DNA from: Methanospirillum hungatei JF-1
GTDB taxonomy: Archaea > Halobacteriota > Methanomicrobia > Methanomicrobiales > Methanospirillaceae
DNA: 64,000 bases
Direction of reading: 5' to 3'
Assembly (NCBI RefSeq): GCF_000013445.1
Contig: NC_007796.1
Span: 1-64,000 of the forward strand
Below, one piece after another: positions 17,422 through 28,174 of this stretch (its first letter is position 1; each line of letters starts with the position of its first letter). Below the pieces are notes generated by a model. It saw nothing but the letters and a program-made list of their open reading frames with translations, did no database searches and had not been told where the DNA came from. A program made the translations under genes and the position numbers.

Positions 17422-20331
17422 ATGCCAAGCCAGGAGAGTGACATTGCAACCAGTTCACGTATCCTGGAATTATTATCCGACGCTCCACAGGGAGCCAGTA
17501 TCGGGGAGATATCATCTGCCCTCAACATGAACCGGAACCTGGTTGCAAAATATCTGTCCATTCTTCACATGCAGGGCAGGGTTGAACTGCGATCCTATGG
17601 AAAAGTGAAGCTTTACAAAAAAACGACGAGAATACCATTCCATGCCCTTTCACTGATTACCCGTGGCTGTGTCATCGGTCTTGACCAGCTGTTGTATGTC
17701 AAGGAGGTTTTAGGCTATTGCAGGGAAATGACCGGATCAGATAAGAATGAATTATTATCAAAACCATTTTCAGAAATATTTCATCCGGCATTTACCAATC
17801 CTGTTGTAAAAAAATACATACAGGAATATCGGAATGGAGCAGTCGCACCCCCTCTTTATAAAGAGATATCCTGGCGTAAACGAGGATTTGATCTCACCGT
17901 TGTTCCCTGTATATTTGATGATGGGACACAGGGGCTTGCACTTATCCTTGCCGAACAGGCAAACAATGCACCCTCCCATAAAAAAGAGAAGAGCCACATC
18001 AGAACCTACCAGTACCTGACTCGCGAGACGCCGAACTTTATCCTTCATCTGAACGCCGAGGGAGATGTTCTGTATGTCAATGAATCGTATGCCACTTATT
18101 GCAATGCACGGGCGTCAGATCTTCTGCACACGAATGGCATCCCTCTAGCCACCCAGGATGATTTTACCCGAATCAAAGAGGATGTTTTAAAAAACTGGTC
18201 TTTGAATGAACCGACAGTCAGCGATATTCAGGTCGTGATGAATGACGGATCTGTGCGATGGCAGACCTGGGTATTTCATCCGGTCAGAGAACAGGGCATC
18301 CTGACTGAACTTCACGGATATGGCAGAGATATCACCGATGAGCGTGAAAGAGAGAATCTCTACCTGCGACTCCAAAAAGAGTTTAATCAGGATGTCCAGG
18401 AGAAAACATCTGAACTTCGTGAGATAACGGCCCAACTCAGGAAAGAGATTGACGAGCGAAAGTCACTTGAACTGGCACTGAAAAGAAGTGAAGAAAAATA
18501 CCGGAACCTGACTGAGATTACCACCGACATAATCTGGGAAACAGATCTCTTTGGAACAATCGTATACATCAATCCAAAAGCAACATCCATCCTGGGGTAT
18601 TCTCCCGAAGAATTAGTCGGGAAAAAAATCTGGAGTAAAATTAATCCGGATTACCGGAATCATATCGAGCACTATTTTTCAGGGGCTAAATGTTCGCCAT
18701 TTGAACAGATTGCATTCCCTATGACCCGATCTGACGGATTAGAAGTATGGATTGAATTTTCCGGCATACCACTGTTTAATGATGAACATCAGTTCTCCGG
18801 GTATCGGGGGATCGGCAGGGATATTACCAAATCAAAATTGATTGAAGAGCATAATCAAAGGCTTCGTGCCATAATAGAAAATACTCCAGATATTGTCAGA
18901 ATTTCAGATATTCATGGAGATCTCCTCTATATGAATAAGGCAGGAAGAAAGATCCTGAAAATACCTGAAACCGAGGATATCACCAGATATAATAATGCCA
19001 GTTTCATGACTTCTGATGAATGGACAAAGATTCTTGAAGGTCGGAGTATTGCCATCAGGGAGGGGATATGGCAGGGACTGACCAGACTTATCGCAACGGA
19101 TGGAACCATCATCCCGGTATCGCAAGTAATCATCGCTCATAAGCAAGGCAAAGGAGAAGAGATGCTCTTCTCCACAGTAGCCCGGGACATATCAGACATA
19201 ACCAAATTCAGACAGGAACTTGAAGATGCCAGCGTCTATAGCAGGAATCTCATTGAAGTAAACCTTGATCCACTCGTGACCATCGGTCCTGATGGTAAGA
19301 TTCAGGATGTCAATCACGCAACCGAGATGGCAACAGGATTTTCTCGCGAGAAACTTATCGGAACAGACTTCTGCTCGTACTTTTCGGACCCGGTGATGGC
19401 AAGGGAGGGATATGAACGTGTTTTCTTACAAGGGTATGTCAGGGATTATCCGCTTGAAATTATCCATAAAGATGGTCATAGCACTCCGGTCCTATACAAT
19501 GCTTCAGTATACCGGGATAAAAACGGAAATATACAGGGAGTATTCGCAGCAGCACGTGATATCACAGAGATCGTAAAATTCCAGAAAAAACTGGAAGAGT
19601 CTCATAATTACACACGAAATTTGATAGAGGCATCCCTTGACCCTCTGGTGACCATCGGTCAGGATGGAAAGATTCAGGATGTCAATCATGCAACCGAGAT
19701 GGTCACCGGATATGCCAGGGAGAACCTTATCGGAACGGATTTCTGCGCATACTTTAAAGACCCCAAAAAAGCAAGGGAGGGATATGAACGTGTTTTCTCA
19801 CAAGGGTATGTCAGGGATTATCCGCTTGAAATTATTCATAAAGATGGTCATAGCACTCCGGTCCTATACAACGCTTCAGTATACCGGGATAAAAACGGAA
19901 ATATACAGGGAGTATTCGCAGCAGCACGTGATATCACTGCCCTGCTGGAAAGTGAATTCACACTTGCAGCCTCACGGGATTATTACCTGAAGATCCTGGA
20001 TGAATTTCCTAATCCAATATGGCGCTCCGGGCCTGATGCAAAATGTAATTACTTCAACAAAGCATGGTTGAAATTTACCGGGAGGACTCTGGAAGAGGAA
20101 TATGATGACGGATGGGCAACCGGAGTTCACCCGGATGATCTTGATCGGTGCATATCACAATACCTCTCTTCATTTGATAAAAGAATCCCATTTTATATAC
20201 AATACCGGCTCCGCCACCATGATGGCTCATATCACCGGATTGCCGACTATGGCGCCCCCATCTATGATCTGAAGGGAGAATTTACCGGATACATCGGATC
20301 ATGTTATGACCTGGACAAGGAGGAACCATGA
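17422..20331 (+). CDS. HTH-PAS multidomain sensor, truncated histidine kinase
   Basis: A 969-residue soluble protein. Residues 10-70 form a winged-helix-like HTH (IGEISSALNMNRNLVAKYLSIL), followed by about seven PAS domains with a coiled coil near 310-350. Two adjacent PAS domains (about 600-720 and 725-845) are recent duplicates. The frame stops after YDLDKEEP, just where another PAS begins in a shifted frame, and parts of a kinase domain follow out of frame, so the gene once encoded a longer kinase. As it stands it has no kinase output and might act through the HTH. The ATG at 17422 lies in the divergent gap with the chemoreceptor gene. Confidence 0.85.
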   Translation: MPSQESDIATSSRILELLSDAPQGASIGEISSALNMNRNLVAKYLSILHMQGRVELRSYGKVKLYKKTTRIPFHALSLITRGCVIGLDQLLYVKEVLGYCREMTGSDKNELLSKPFSEIFHPAFTNPVVKKYIQEYRNGAVAPPLYKEISWRKRGFDLTVVPCIFDDGTQGLALILAEQANNAPSHKKEKSHIRTYQYLTRETPNFILHLNAEGDVLYVNESYATYCNARASDLLHTNGIPLATQDDFTRIKEDVLKNWSLNEPTVSDIQVVMNDGSVRWQTWVFHPVREQGILTELHGYGRDITDERERENLYLRLQKEFNQDVQEKTSELREITAQLRKEIDERKSLELALKRSEEKYRNLTEITTDIIWETDLFGTIVYINPKATSILGYSPEELVGKKIWSKINPDYRNHIEHYFSGAKCSPFEQIAFPMTRSDGLEVWIEFSGIPLFNDEHQFSGYRGIGRDITKSKLIEEHNQRLRAIIENTPDIVRISDIHGDLLYMNKAGRKILKIPETEDITRYNNASFMTSDEWTKILEGRSIAIREGIWQGLTRLIATDGTIIPVSQVIIAHKQGKGEEMLFSTVARDISDITKFRQELEDASVYSRNLIEVNLDPLVTIGPDGKIQDVNHATEMATGFSREKLIGTDFCSYFSDPVMAREGYERVFLQGYVRDYPLEIIHKDGHSTPVLYNASVYRDKNGNIQGVFAAARDITEIVKFQKKLEESHNYTRNLIEASLDPLVTIGQDGKIQDVNHATEMVTGYARENLIGTDFCAYFKDPKKAREGYERVFSQGYVRDYPLEIIHKDGHSTPVLYNASVYRDKNGNIQGVFAAARDITALLESEFTLAASRDYYLKILDEFPNPIWRSGPDAKCNYFNKAWLKFTGRTLEEEYDDGWATGVHPDDLDRCISQYLSSFDKRIPFYIQYRLRHHDGSYHRIADYGAPIYDLKGEFTGYIGSCYDLDKEEP
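19401..19937 (+). repeat. Near-identical PAS duplication, 372-bp offset
   Basis: The segment from about 19401 to 19565 (starting AAGGGAGGGATATGAACGTG) recurs from about 19773 to 19937 with only a few base changes, an offset of 372 bases (124 codons). The 5' parts of the two PAS domains are more diverged, so the near-identity of the 3' parts suggests recent duplication or gene conversion. Confidence 0.85.
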
Positions 20332-20885
20332 TCCGGGTCCACCCTTTACCATTAACCTGAGCGGTGAAGTAATAGCCTGGAACCGGGCTCAGGCTGCCCT
20401 TACCGGAATTTCGGGAGATGAGATAATCGGGAAGGGAGACGGGATGTATGCACGAGCACTGTACGGGGACAACCGTCCGATGCTGGTGGATACTATCCTC
20501 AATGAAAGGATTCCGGTTTTTGAGTATTACCGTGAAATATGCCGGGATGCGGGTACCATTACCGCAGAGACATCATGGGGAAGGTCACCATCTAAAAGAC
20601 AATTCAATCAGGCATGGAGACCGGGCCACCCATATTTTTATTCACGTTGAATCATCATAGGATAATCTGAATATCATATACCAGGATAATGGGTGTGGAA
20701 TTTTAGATGATGTGAAAGAGCAAATTTTCCAGATTGGGTTCGGTTCAGATACCGGTTTAGGACTGTTTCTTATCAGGGAGATTTTACAGATTACTGGTTT
20801 GACCATCACCGAGAAGGGAGTGCCAGGGATGGGAGCTCAATTCATTATCTCGGTTCCCAAGGGTAGGTTTCGGATAGGTTCGTGA
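20332..20885 (+). pseudogene. Decayed C-terminal part of the HTH-PAS histidine kinase
   Basis: Directly after the stop at 20331, a shifted frame (about 20306-20580) encodes a PAS domain start (INLSGEVIAWNRAQAALTGI, then GKGDGMYARALYGDNRP). The third frame then carries its end (GHHLKDNSIRHGDRATHIFI), terminated by TAG at 20658-20660. From 20661 the same frame encodes the end of a HATPase_c domain: YQDNGCGILDDVKEQIF, then TGLGLFL, then VPKGRFRIGS before TGA 20883-20885. The acceptor histidine helix and N box are missing. At least two frameshifts and one deletion therefore separate it from a working kinase. Confidence 0.85.
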
Positions 20886-20994
20886 TAAGGCGCGTCAAAA
20901 ATATTTTTTTCGCAGAGTATTTCACCGGTAATTCTAACAGCCAGAACATATAAGTGTACGATCATCAAAACGGAATGAAATACTCATCAATAAC

Positions 20995-22542
20995 ATGACT
21001 CAGAGAAAACTTCCCATCGGTATTCAGTCGTTCCAGGAGATTCGAACCGGAGGATATGCATATGTGGATAAAACGCCATATATTGCGTCTCTTGTGCGGG
21101 AAGGAAAATACTATTTTCTATCTCGTCCACGGAGATTCGGGAAAAGTCTTTTCATTGACACCCTTGAGTGTGCTTTTTCCGGAAGGAGTGATCTCTTCAC
21201 AGGTCTGTATCTTCACGCAGTGGAATCCGGGTGGGATTTTTCACACATATATCCGGTTCTCAGAATTGATTTTGCTGGAGGAACACTCCGGAGTCAATCT
21301 GACCTGACAAACCGCCTGCACAGGATCCTGGATAGCTGGGAACATAAGTACTCCATAGGGCCTTCAAATGGTTCTCCCGGTGACCGGCTCCTCACCCTCA
21401 TCCCCCAAATTTCTGAAAAAACACAATCACAGGTTGTTATACTTGTTGATGAATATGATAAACCAATCCTGGATAATCTGGGTGATTCATACCTCGCCAC
21501 TGATATGAGGGATCTGTTAAAAGATTTTTATGGAGCGATAAAACCACTTGATGTCCATGTGAAATTTGTTCTGCTCACAGGTGTCTCAAAGTTCTCAAAA
21601 ACCGGAATATTCTCAGGACTGAATAACCTGAAAGATATCACACTTGACCGCAGGTATTCAGCAATCTGTGGGTATACAGAAGAGGATCTGGAGAACGTAT
21701 TTGCAGAATGGCTTTGCCAGTTTCATAAGCACGAGGTCAAAGAGTGGTATAACGGATACAGCTGGACAGGCCAGCCAGTCTATAATCCCTTTGACATTCT
21801 TCTGCTTTTTGACCAGGGAATATATAAGGCCCACTGGTTTGAAACTGGCACCCCGTCATTTCTCATAAATCTGTGGAAACAATCCCCACGTCTTCCTGCA
21901 GAATATGAAAATCTCATCGCCGGTGAGGAGTTACTGGGATCCTTTGATACCGATTCAATCCGGTTAGAGACGCTCCTCTTTCAGACAGGATATCTTACGA
22001 TCCGCTCATGGGTAAGCAATGCCAGTGAAGGAACCTGGTATACTCTGGGGTTTCCAAACAGAGAGGTCAGGGAGGCATTTAACAAACAAATACTACTCCT
22101 TTTTGATTCGAAAAAACAGGTTCCACTTCCCCTAATCAGGACGGCTTTTGAGTCTGGAGATACAGAAAAATTACGTTCACTCATACATGCATTCTTTGCA
22201 TCCATACCCCATGACTGGTACAGAAAAACCCAGATAAAAAAATTTGAAGGATTTTATGCCACTGTCCTGTATGCCTACTTTGCCAGTCTGGGGTATGAGA
22301 TTACTCCTGAAGACACAACAAATAAGGGAAGGATTGATCTCACCGTTAAAACCAGAACCGGGATATGGATTTTTGAATTTAAAGTACTAGGCCTTGATAC
22401 CTCCAGGGATACAAGCCCTCTGACCCAGATCAGAGAAAGGAGATATGCAGAAAAATACTATTCCGATCAAAAAAAGATCTACGAGATTGGAATTACATTT
22501 AACCCGGAAACAAAAAATATCGATAAATGGGAAGTTGGATAA
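20995..22542 (+). CDS. AAA-ATPase-like / PD-(D/E)XK nuclease-domain protein
   Basis: A 515-residue protein of the family with an N-terminal AAA-ATPase-like domain and a C-terminal PD-(D/E)XK nuclease-fold domain. The N terminus has the usual PIGIQSFQEIR and YVDKTPYI, a Walker A variant RPRRFGKSLF (about residues 43-52) and a Walker B-like VVILVDEYDKP (about 144). The C-terminal nuclease-like region has GRIDLTVKT and IWIFEFKV, the D and ExK of the fold. The family is common and often multicopy in archaea and anaerobic bacteria; its role is not established and may be mobile-element or defence related. The frame is intact and stands alone. Confidence 0.85.
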   Translation: MTQRKLPIGIQSFQEIRTGGYAYVDKTPYIASLVREGKYYFLSRPRRFGKSLFIDTLECAFSGRSDLFTGLYLHAVESGWDFSHIYPVLRIDFAGGTLRSQSDLTNRLHRILDSWEHKYSIGPSNGSPGDRLLTLIPQISEKTQSQVVILVDEYDKPILDNLGDSYLATDMRDLLKDFYGAIKPLDVHVKFVLLTGVSKFSKTGIFSGLNNLKDITLDRRYSAICGYTEEDLENVFAEWLCQFHKHEVKEWYNGYSWTGQPVYNPFDILLLFDQGIYKAHWFETGTPSFLINLWKQSPRLPAEYENLIAGEELLGSFDTDSIRLETLLFQTGYLTIRSWVSNASEGTWYTLGFPNREVREAFNKQILLLFDSKKQVPLPLIRTAFESGDTEKLRSLIHAFFASIPHDWYRKTQIKKFEGFYATVLYAYFASLGYEITPEDTTNKGRIDLTVKTRTGIWIFEFKVLGLDTSRDTSPLTQIRERRYAEKYYSDQKKIYEIGITFNPETKNIDKWEVG

Positions 22543-22543
22543 C

Positions 22544-22821
22544 CTATAATTCACCCCGCTCCAGAAGTATCGGACTCACATCATATACCTTGTATCCTGT
22601 ATTGCCAAAACAGGAGATGATATGAAGTGACAGATCTGCTTTCCGGATATCAGGTTTGGTAAATCCGGGCATACCCTCAAGCTGAGGATGAAATGCTATA
22701 ACGTGTTCGATATTATAGCAGAGGTAAGATTGTCAATCGTGATCGGGAGAATACCGGTAATAAATATGTTCGCGATTGCACCTGATTGCCTCCCGGCATT
22801 TCGACTTGAAAGATGGATTTT
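22544..22821 (-). pseudogene. Remnant of an AAA-ATPase-like gene
   Basis: The minus strand encodes GAIANIFITGILPITIDNL followed by TSA, the conserved block of AAA-ATPase-like (PF09820-type) proteins. After a one-base shift it continues YNIEHVIAFHPQLEGMPGFT. The remaining sequence, to a TAG at 22544-22546, ends in YKVYDVSPILLERGEL, which I do not recognise. Walker motifs and the nuclease domain are absent. It lies tail to tail with the intact paralogue at 20995-22542 and fills what would otherwise be a 310-bp gap. Confidence 0.6.
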
Positions 22822-22853
22822 AAAAATAATTAAAAGAAAAAGACGGTTAAGAT

Positions 22854-24974
22854 TTATATCTTAAATCGTTTCATCTCATCATTGGTTACCGAAACAACCT
22901 CATTAATCTCATTAATTATGGTTGTTATCTGCTCAACCACAGTCAGGGCCTCCTCTGCAGTGGCCGACGAATTCAGAGCATCCTTTGCAGTGTTCTTGAC
23001 AAGTCCGCTCATCTCGTTAATACTTGCGGTAATCTCTTCAAAAGAAGCAGCCTGTTCTTCTGTTGCTCCGGCCACACTGGTCATATTATGACTGATCTCC
23101 GCCACGGATTTAGTAAGATCAGTAAATGCCGATATGGTCTCCTGAACCGCTCTCTCACCCTGGTTGATAGCAGAACCTGCCTGTTCCATTGCGGTGACGG
23201 CCTTCATACTCTGTGACTCAAGATTACTGATCATGGTTGCGATCTTCTGTGCAGATTCACCGGTCTGGTTCGCAAGTGCCTTTACTTCACCGGCTACAAC
23301 GGCAAACCCTAGTCCAGCATCGCCAGCCCGGGCAGCTTCGATTGCTGCATTCAGGGCAAGAAGGTTGGTCTGTTCAGAGATGTCGGTGATAATCCCGATG
23401 ATCTTGGTAATCTCATTCATCTGAGACTGGATATCCCGGATCACAACTTCGACCTCGTCAGATGAACGTTTGATACTCATCATCCCATTTTCAGCACTCG
23501 CTGCAGAATCAACCCCTTTTCGTGCCAGCTCATCGGCTTCAGCTCCGGCACGGGCAACTGCTTCGACATTGGAAGACACCGATGCAACGGTACTGGTAAG
23601 ATCCTCCATGGCCCGGAGCACCTGGGAGATTCCTTCTTCACTCTGTTCTGCGTTGGTTTTAGTCTGGTCTGCATTATCAGCGATAATCCCTGCACCACGC
23701 CTGACATCGTCAATACCAACTGTTGCTTTTGTCGCATGAACAGCGAGATCATGCATCTGCCTGGTCACAATCTCAAGTGCTTTTGAGACCTCGCTCCCAA
23801 TGGCATCAAGGGCCTGCCTGAATGCAAGGAAATCACCCATTACCGGGATGTCATGAGGGAACCGGGCAGTAAAATCACAATCGGCATAACTCTTTGAGAG
23901 CTGAATTGCACCGTTCAGTGGATGAATGAGTGCTTCAAGCGTTGCATTAAAACCTATAATGATCTCACGATATGAACCTGCCAAATCACCGGGATTTCCA
24001 CGAACGGTAAGATCTCCTGCTGATGCCCGTTCGGACAAGATCTTTAACTCAGTTATTACAGATTTTAGTGACGCAAGGGTATCTTTAAGAGCGGGAGTGA
24101 TCTGATCATTCCCACCTCTTATCGTGAGATCTGCAGAGAGATCTCCTGCGGCAATCTGATGCATGGTCCCGACCACGTCGTGTTCAAGATAATCAGAAAA
24201 ACGGTCAAACATTCCGGCCATTTCTCCGACTTCATCTTTTCGTTCCAGATGCAGACGACCGGAAACAACTCCCTGGCTCATCTGGTCAAACTGGTCCATG
24301 ACCTGCCGTAGAGGCAGAGTAATACTTCTTGTCACCGCGAATGCAAATCCCAGGGCAATAATTACCGCAAGGAAGCCCAGAATAATCATAACCGGAACGG
24401 TCCGATCCTTTTCAGCCTGACCCTCTTGTGCAATCTGTTCAGCATGGGTGAGAATACCGGATTTTAATTTGTCGAACGTATCGACGGTAGCCCGGCGTGC
24501 ATTCGAGTGTTCTCCCCCATTTGCTATGGAAACCAGTGCCTCATTGGTCTTTCCCTCTGATAATAATGAGAATACTCCCTGCGCAGCCGATTTATACGCA
24601 TTCCATTGTTCTTCGAATTTTTTAAGATTCTGCTGTACATCGGGCGATAATGAAACTGTTTTCAGACGTGCAATCTTTTCATCGATTTTTTGTATCTCAC
24701 TCGTAATCCGATCATAATCCTGGGTCCGTTCTGCAGGAATAGCGACAATCCGAAAGACCAGTGCACGAATTGAATTGAGTGAGGTTTCGATCTCTGATAC
24801 CTCAAGAAGCGGTATTGTTCCATCAGAATAGACCTTATCCATCCCGATGCTGATAGAATTCATCCCGATAAACCCAATCACTCCAACAAGGCCCATCAGG
24901 AGGATGACTATGATAAAACCGATAAGAAGACGCGGTCCTATCCGAATATTTGAAATTATATCCATTATGCTCAT
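22854..24974 (-). CDS. Transmembrane methyl-accepting chemotaxis protein
   Basis: A membrane chemoreceptor of about 706 residues. TM1 is near the N terminus ([21 protein letters not shown]). A four-helix-bundle-type sensor lies outside (about 35-190), TM2 follows ([20 protein letters not shown]), then HAMP ([14 protein letters not shown]), further HAMP-like units, and the signalling hairpin with tip [20 protein letters not shown]. The tip has L where most receptors have R (usually GRG). I favour ATG 24974 with GTGGAT upstream; GTG 24983 and ATG 24965 are alternatives. It is the only membrane-anchored receptor in the window and sits just downstream of the soluble receptor at 25025, same strand, about 50 bases away. 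Confidence 0.93.
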   Translation of the reverse strand: MSIMDIISNIRIGPRLLIGFIIVILLMGLVGVIGFIGMNSISIGMDKVYSDGTIPLLEVSEIETSLNSIRALVFRIVAIPAERTQDYDRITSEIQKIDEKIARLKTVSLSPDVQQNLKKFEEQWNAYKSAAQGVFSLLSEGKTNEALVSIANGGEHSNARRATVDTFDKLKSGILTHAEQIAQEGQAEKDRTVPVMIILGFLAVIIALGFAFAVTRSITLPLRQVMDQFDQMSQGVVSGRLHLERKDEVGEMAGMFDRFSDYLEHDVVGTMHQIAAGDLSADLTIRGGNDQITPALKDTLASLKSVITELKILSERASAGDLTVRGNPGDLAGSYREIIIGFNATLEALIHPLNGAIQLSKSYADCDFTARFPHDIPVMGDFLAFRQALDAIGSEVSKALEIVTRQMHDLAVHATKATVGIDDVRRGAGIIADNADQTKTNAEQSEEGISQVLRAMEDLTSTVASVSSNVEAVARAGAEADELARKGVDSAASAENGMMSIKRSSDEVEVVIRDIQSQMNEITKIIGIITDISEQTNLLALNAAIEAARAGDAGLGFAVVAGEVKALANQTGESAQKIATMISNLESQSMKAVTAMEQAGSAINQGERAVQETISAFTDLTKSVAEISHNMTSVAGATEEQAASFEEITASINEMSGLVKNTAKDALNSSATAEEALTVVEQITTIINEINEVVSVTNDEMKRFKI

Positions 24975-25024
24975 GATATCCACTGATGATAACGTTCGCT
25001 CATAGTAAAAATTTGAGAATTAAT

Positions 25025-28000
25025 TCAGCTTTTATTCTTATAGGTGAACTTATCCATTTCGGTGCCAATCGTTTTGACCACTTCATTAATCTGGCTAATA
25101 ACATTTGTTATCTGATCCACAACCGCAAGAGCCTCTTCACTGGTTGCAGATGAGTTCAGGGCGTCCTTTGCCGTATCCTTCACAAGCAGACTCATCTCGT
25201 TCACACTTGCAGTAATCTCCTCAAATGATGCTGCCTGTTCTTCTGTTGCACTAGCAACCATCTCCATATTCCGGGTAATATCCTCAACCGACGTCGTCAG
25301 GGTATTGAATATGCCAAGAGTCTCTGAAAGTGCTGCACTTCCTTCTGCAACCGCCGTTCCTGCTTCAGCCATCGCTCCGGATGCTGCATCACTCTTCTTT
25401 TGCAGATCACTGATCATGTCAGCAATATGTTCGGCAGACTGCCTGGACCGTTGCGCAAGAGACTTGACCTCCGCTGCAACCACGGCAAATCCTTTTCCGG
25501 CCTCACCGGCTCTGGCTGCTTCGATGGCTGCATTTAATGAGAGAAGATTGGTCTGGTTTGCAATGTCAGTGATGAGATCCACGATCTTTACGATCTCGTG
25601 CATCTGTGCCCTGATCTCTGCAAAGATCGTCTCAACCTCTTCACTGGTCTTGGTAATGCTCTGCATTCCCTTATCTGCTTTCCCCGCCGCACCAATTCCC
25701 TGCTTTGCGAGATCATTCGCCTGGACACTCAGACCTGCAACCCGTTCAGCATTTGACGATACCTCGGAGATCGTTCTGGTAAGGTCTTCCATGGTCTGCA
25801 GGACCTGATTGATTCCATCTTCACTCCGTTCGGCATTCTGCTTTGTCTGATCTGCATTCTTGGCGATAAGCTCAGCTCCCCTGCTTAAATCCTCTATACC
25901 TGTCCCGGCCGTCTCCGCCTGGTGGGCGAGTTGTTTCATCTCACGGGCGATAACTGAGAGGACTTCGGAGACATTCATTCCGATCGTATCAAGGGCATCT
26001 CTCAGGAGGGCAAGATCCCCTTCAATCTTCAGATTCCGATCAAACTCCGCTGCAAAGTTGCCTGAAGCATATAAATTCGAGATTCTCTGTATCTCCTGAA
26101 TCGCGCTTTGAACAAAAATGCCGATATTATTTAATGAGTTTTTAAAGAGGACAAAATCTCCTGCAACATGGAGGTTCTCATCAACACGGGTTGAAAAATC
26201 AGCCTTCGCATATCGTTCAGCAACCCGCATCGCCTCTTTCACCGGACCGATAACCGCATCAAGCGTGGCATTCACACCTTCGACGATCTTCCTAAAGTCA
26301 CCCTGATGCTTCGTGGCATCAGCACGGGTATCCAGTTTCCCTTCAACCGCAGCACGGGAGAGCATACCGGCGTCAGCGATGAGACAGTTGACGGCATCAA
26401 TGCACTGGTTCAGGTTATTCTTGATCTCGTTGAAGTCACCGTTATACGAATCAGTGATCTTCGGGGGGATGTCACCTTTCGAGATACGATCAACATAATC
26501 GGCAGCGACATTCAAGGGGCCGATAACTGCATCAAGAGTGGCATTCACACCTTCGACGATCTTCCTAAAGTCACCCTGATGCTTCGTGGCATCAGCACGG
26601 GTATCCAGTTTCCCTTCAACCGCTGCACGGGAAAGCATACCGGCGTCAGCGATGAGATAGTTGACGGCATCAATGCACTGGTTCAGGTTATTCTTGATCT
26701 CGTTGAAATCTCCGTTATACGAATCAGTGATCTTCGGGGGGATGTCACCTTTCGAGATACGATCAACATACTCGGCAGCGACATTCAAGGGGCCGATAAC
26801 TGCATCAAGAGTGGCATTCACACCTTCGACGATCTTCCTAAAGTCACCCTGATGCTTCGTGGCATCAGCACGGGTATCCAGTTTCCCTTCAACCGCTGCA
26901 CGGGAAAGCATACCGGCGTCAGCGATGAGATAGTTGACGGCATCAATACACTGGTTCAGGTTATTCTTGATCTCGTTAAAGTCTCCGTTATATGAATCAG
27001 TGATCTTCGGGGGGATGTCACCTTTCGAGATACGATCAACATACTCGGCAGCGACATTCAAGGGGCCGATAACTGCATCAAGAGTGGCATTCACACCTTC
27101 GACGATCTTCCTAAAGTCACCCTGATGCTTCGTGGCATCAGCACGGGTATCCAGTTTCCCTTCAACCGCTGCACGGGAAAGCATACCGGCGTCAGCGATG
27201 AGATAGTTGACGGCATCAATACACTGGTTCAGGTTATTCTTGATCTCGTTAAAGTCTCCGTTATATGAATCAGTGATCTTCGGGGGGATGTCACCTTTCG
27301 AGATACGATCAACATACTCGGCAGCGACATTCAAGGGGCCGATAACTGCATCAAGCGTGGCATTCACACCTTCGACGATCTTCCTAAAGTCACCCTGATG
27401 CTTCGTGGCATCAGCACGGGTATCCAGTTTCCCTTCAACCGCAGCACGGGAGAGCATACCGGCGTCAGCGATGAGACAGTTGACGGCATCAATGCACTGG
27501 TTCAGGTTATTCTTGATCTCGTTGAAATCTCCGTTATACGAATCAGTGATCTTCGGGGGGATGTCACCTTTCGAGATACGATCAACATACTCGGCAGCGA
27601 CATTCAAGGGGCCGATAACCGCATCTAGAGTGGCATTAATCCCTTTGGCAAGCAGGAGAAGATCGCCCTCATATTTATCCGGATCAACCCGGGTATCAAG
27701 CTGGCCTGCTTTTGCAGCTTGAGTCAGACTGATAATATCCCTGACTGCAGTCTTCTCCGCTGTTTTATCCACATAAAAACTAATAACTGATAGAACATCG
27801 CCATTGTCGTCAAGGATCGGGAGATAGAGGTATTCAAGTACCTTCTGCCCTGCCGGAACATCAAGTTCAAGCTCTCCTGAAAGAACGGTCTTCATTTCAA
27901 TGGCATCCCGTGCTGTTCTTCCGGTTCGTTTGGTCACCGTAAGTTCGGAGAGGTTCATCTTCAGGAGTTGTTCGGTTGAATAACCAGTAACCTGAGAACA

Positions 28001-28174
28001 TGCTGAGTTGATCTTCGCAATAGAGAGGTCAGGATTAATTTCAAATATCGGCACCGGGGCATTCTGAATGATAAACTCTGCCTTCCTCTGCAAAAGTCTG
28101 CTCTCATGTGCCTGCCGGTATCTTTTTTGTGAGTGCCGGGAGCTACCAACCCGAAGCGCTTCATCAGATCTCAT
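25025..28174 (-). CDS. Soluble poly-HAMP chemoreceptor with PAS sensor
   Basis: About 1049 residues: an N-terminal PAS domain (about 35-145, starting [15 protein letters not shown]), a ladder of roughly twelve HAMP units made mainly of five nearly identical 91-residue double-HAMP repeats, then more diverged HAMPs and an MCP signalling hairpin (tip [20 protein letters not shown]). There are no membrane segments. The first about 30 residues (to about 28090) lie antisense to a fragment of an RPA-associated gene, so the native 5' end seems to have been replaced by rearrangement. ATG 28174 has GGTGATT seven bases upstream and is my choice; ATG 28189 is the longest frame. The ladder probably relays conformational change from PAS to hairpin. 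Confidence 0.9.
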   Translation of the reverse strand: MRSDEALRVGSSRHSQKRYRQAHESRLLQRKAEFIIQNAPVPIFEINPDLSIAKINSACSQVTGYSTEQLLKMNLSELTVTKRTGRTARDAIEMKTVLSGELELDVPAGQKVLEYLYLPILDDNGDVLSVISFYVDKTAEKTAVRDIISLTQAAKAGQLDTRVDPDKYEGDLLLLAKGINATLDAVIGPLNVAAEYVDRISKGDIPPKITDSYNGDFNEIKNNLNQCIDAVNCLIADAGMLSRAAVEGKLDTRADATKHQGDFRKIVEGVNATLDAVIGPLNVAAEYVDRISKGDIPPKITDSYNGDFNEIKNNLNQCIDAVNYLIADAGMLSRAAVEGKLDTRADATKHQGDFRKIVEGVNATLDAVIGPLNVAAEYVDRISKGDIPPKITDSYNGDFNEIKNNLNQCIDAVNYLIADAGMLSRAAVEGKLDTRADATKHQGDFRKIVEGVNATLDAVIGPLNVAAEYVDRISKGDIPPKITDSYNGDFNEIKNNLNQCIDAVNYLIADAGMLSRAAVEGKLDTRADATKHQGDFRKIVEGVNATLDAVIGPLNVAADYVDRISKGDIPPKITDSYNGDFNEIKNNLNQCIDAVNCLIADAGMLSRAAVEGKLDTRADATKHQGDFRKIVEGVNATLDAVIGPVKEAMRVAERYAKADFSTRVDENLHVAGDFVLFKNSLNNIGIFVQSAIQEIQRISNLYASGNFAAEFDRNLKIEGDLALLRDALDTIGMNVSEVLSVIAREMKQLAHQAETAGTGIEDLSRGAELIAKNADQTKQNAERSEDGINQVLQTMEDLTRTISEVSSNAERVAGLSVQANDLAKQGIGAAGKADKGMQSITKTSEEVETIFAEIRAQMHEIVKIVDLITDIANQTNLLSLNAAIEAARAGEAGKGFAVVAAEVKSLAQRSRQSAEHIADMISDLQKKSDAASGAMAEAGTAVAEGSAALSETLGIFNTLTTSVEDITRNMEMVASATEEQAASFEEITASVNEMSLLVKDTAKDALNSSATSEEALAVVDQITNVISQINEVVKTIGTEMDKFTYKNKS
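26239..27640 (-). repeat. Five-copy 273-bp tandem array encoding double-HAMP units
   Basis: The word CTTCGACGATCTTCCTAAAG occurs at 26278, 26551, 26824, 27097 and 27370, each exactly 273 bases apart. Copies differ at only a few bases, mostly silent or C/Y and A/E variants (AVNCL or AVNYL, AAEYV or AADYV). Such identity in a coding region implies recent unequal crossing-over or conversion, and the copy number may vary between strains. Confidence 0.93.

Noticed and set aside
26306-26995. 229-residue plus-strand frame with internal repeats
   Set aside because: Mirror image of the repeated HAMP-coding DNA of the receptor on the minus strand; the repeats explain the long open frame.
26239-27640. 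Regular 273-bp repeats considered as a CRISPR or satellite
   Set aside because: The unit is too long, has no spacers, and reads as in-frame HAMP coding throughout.
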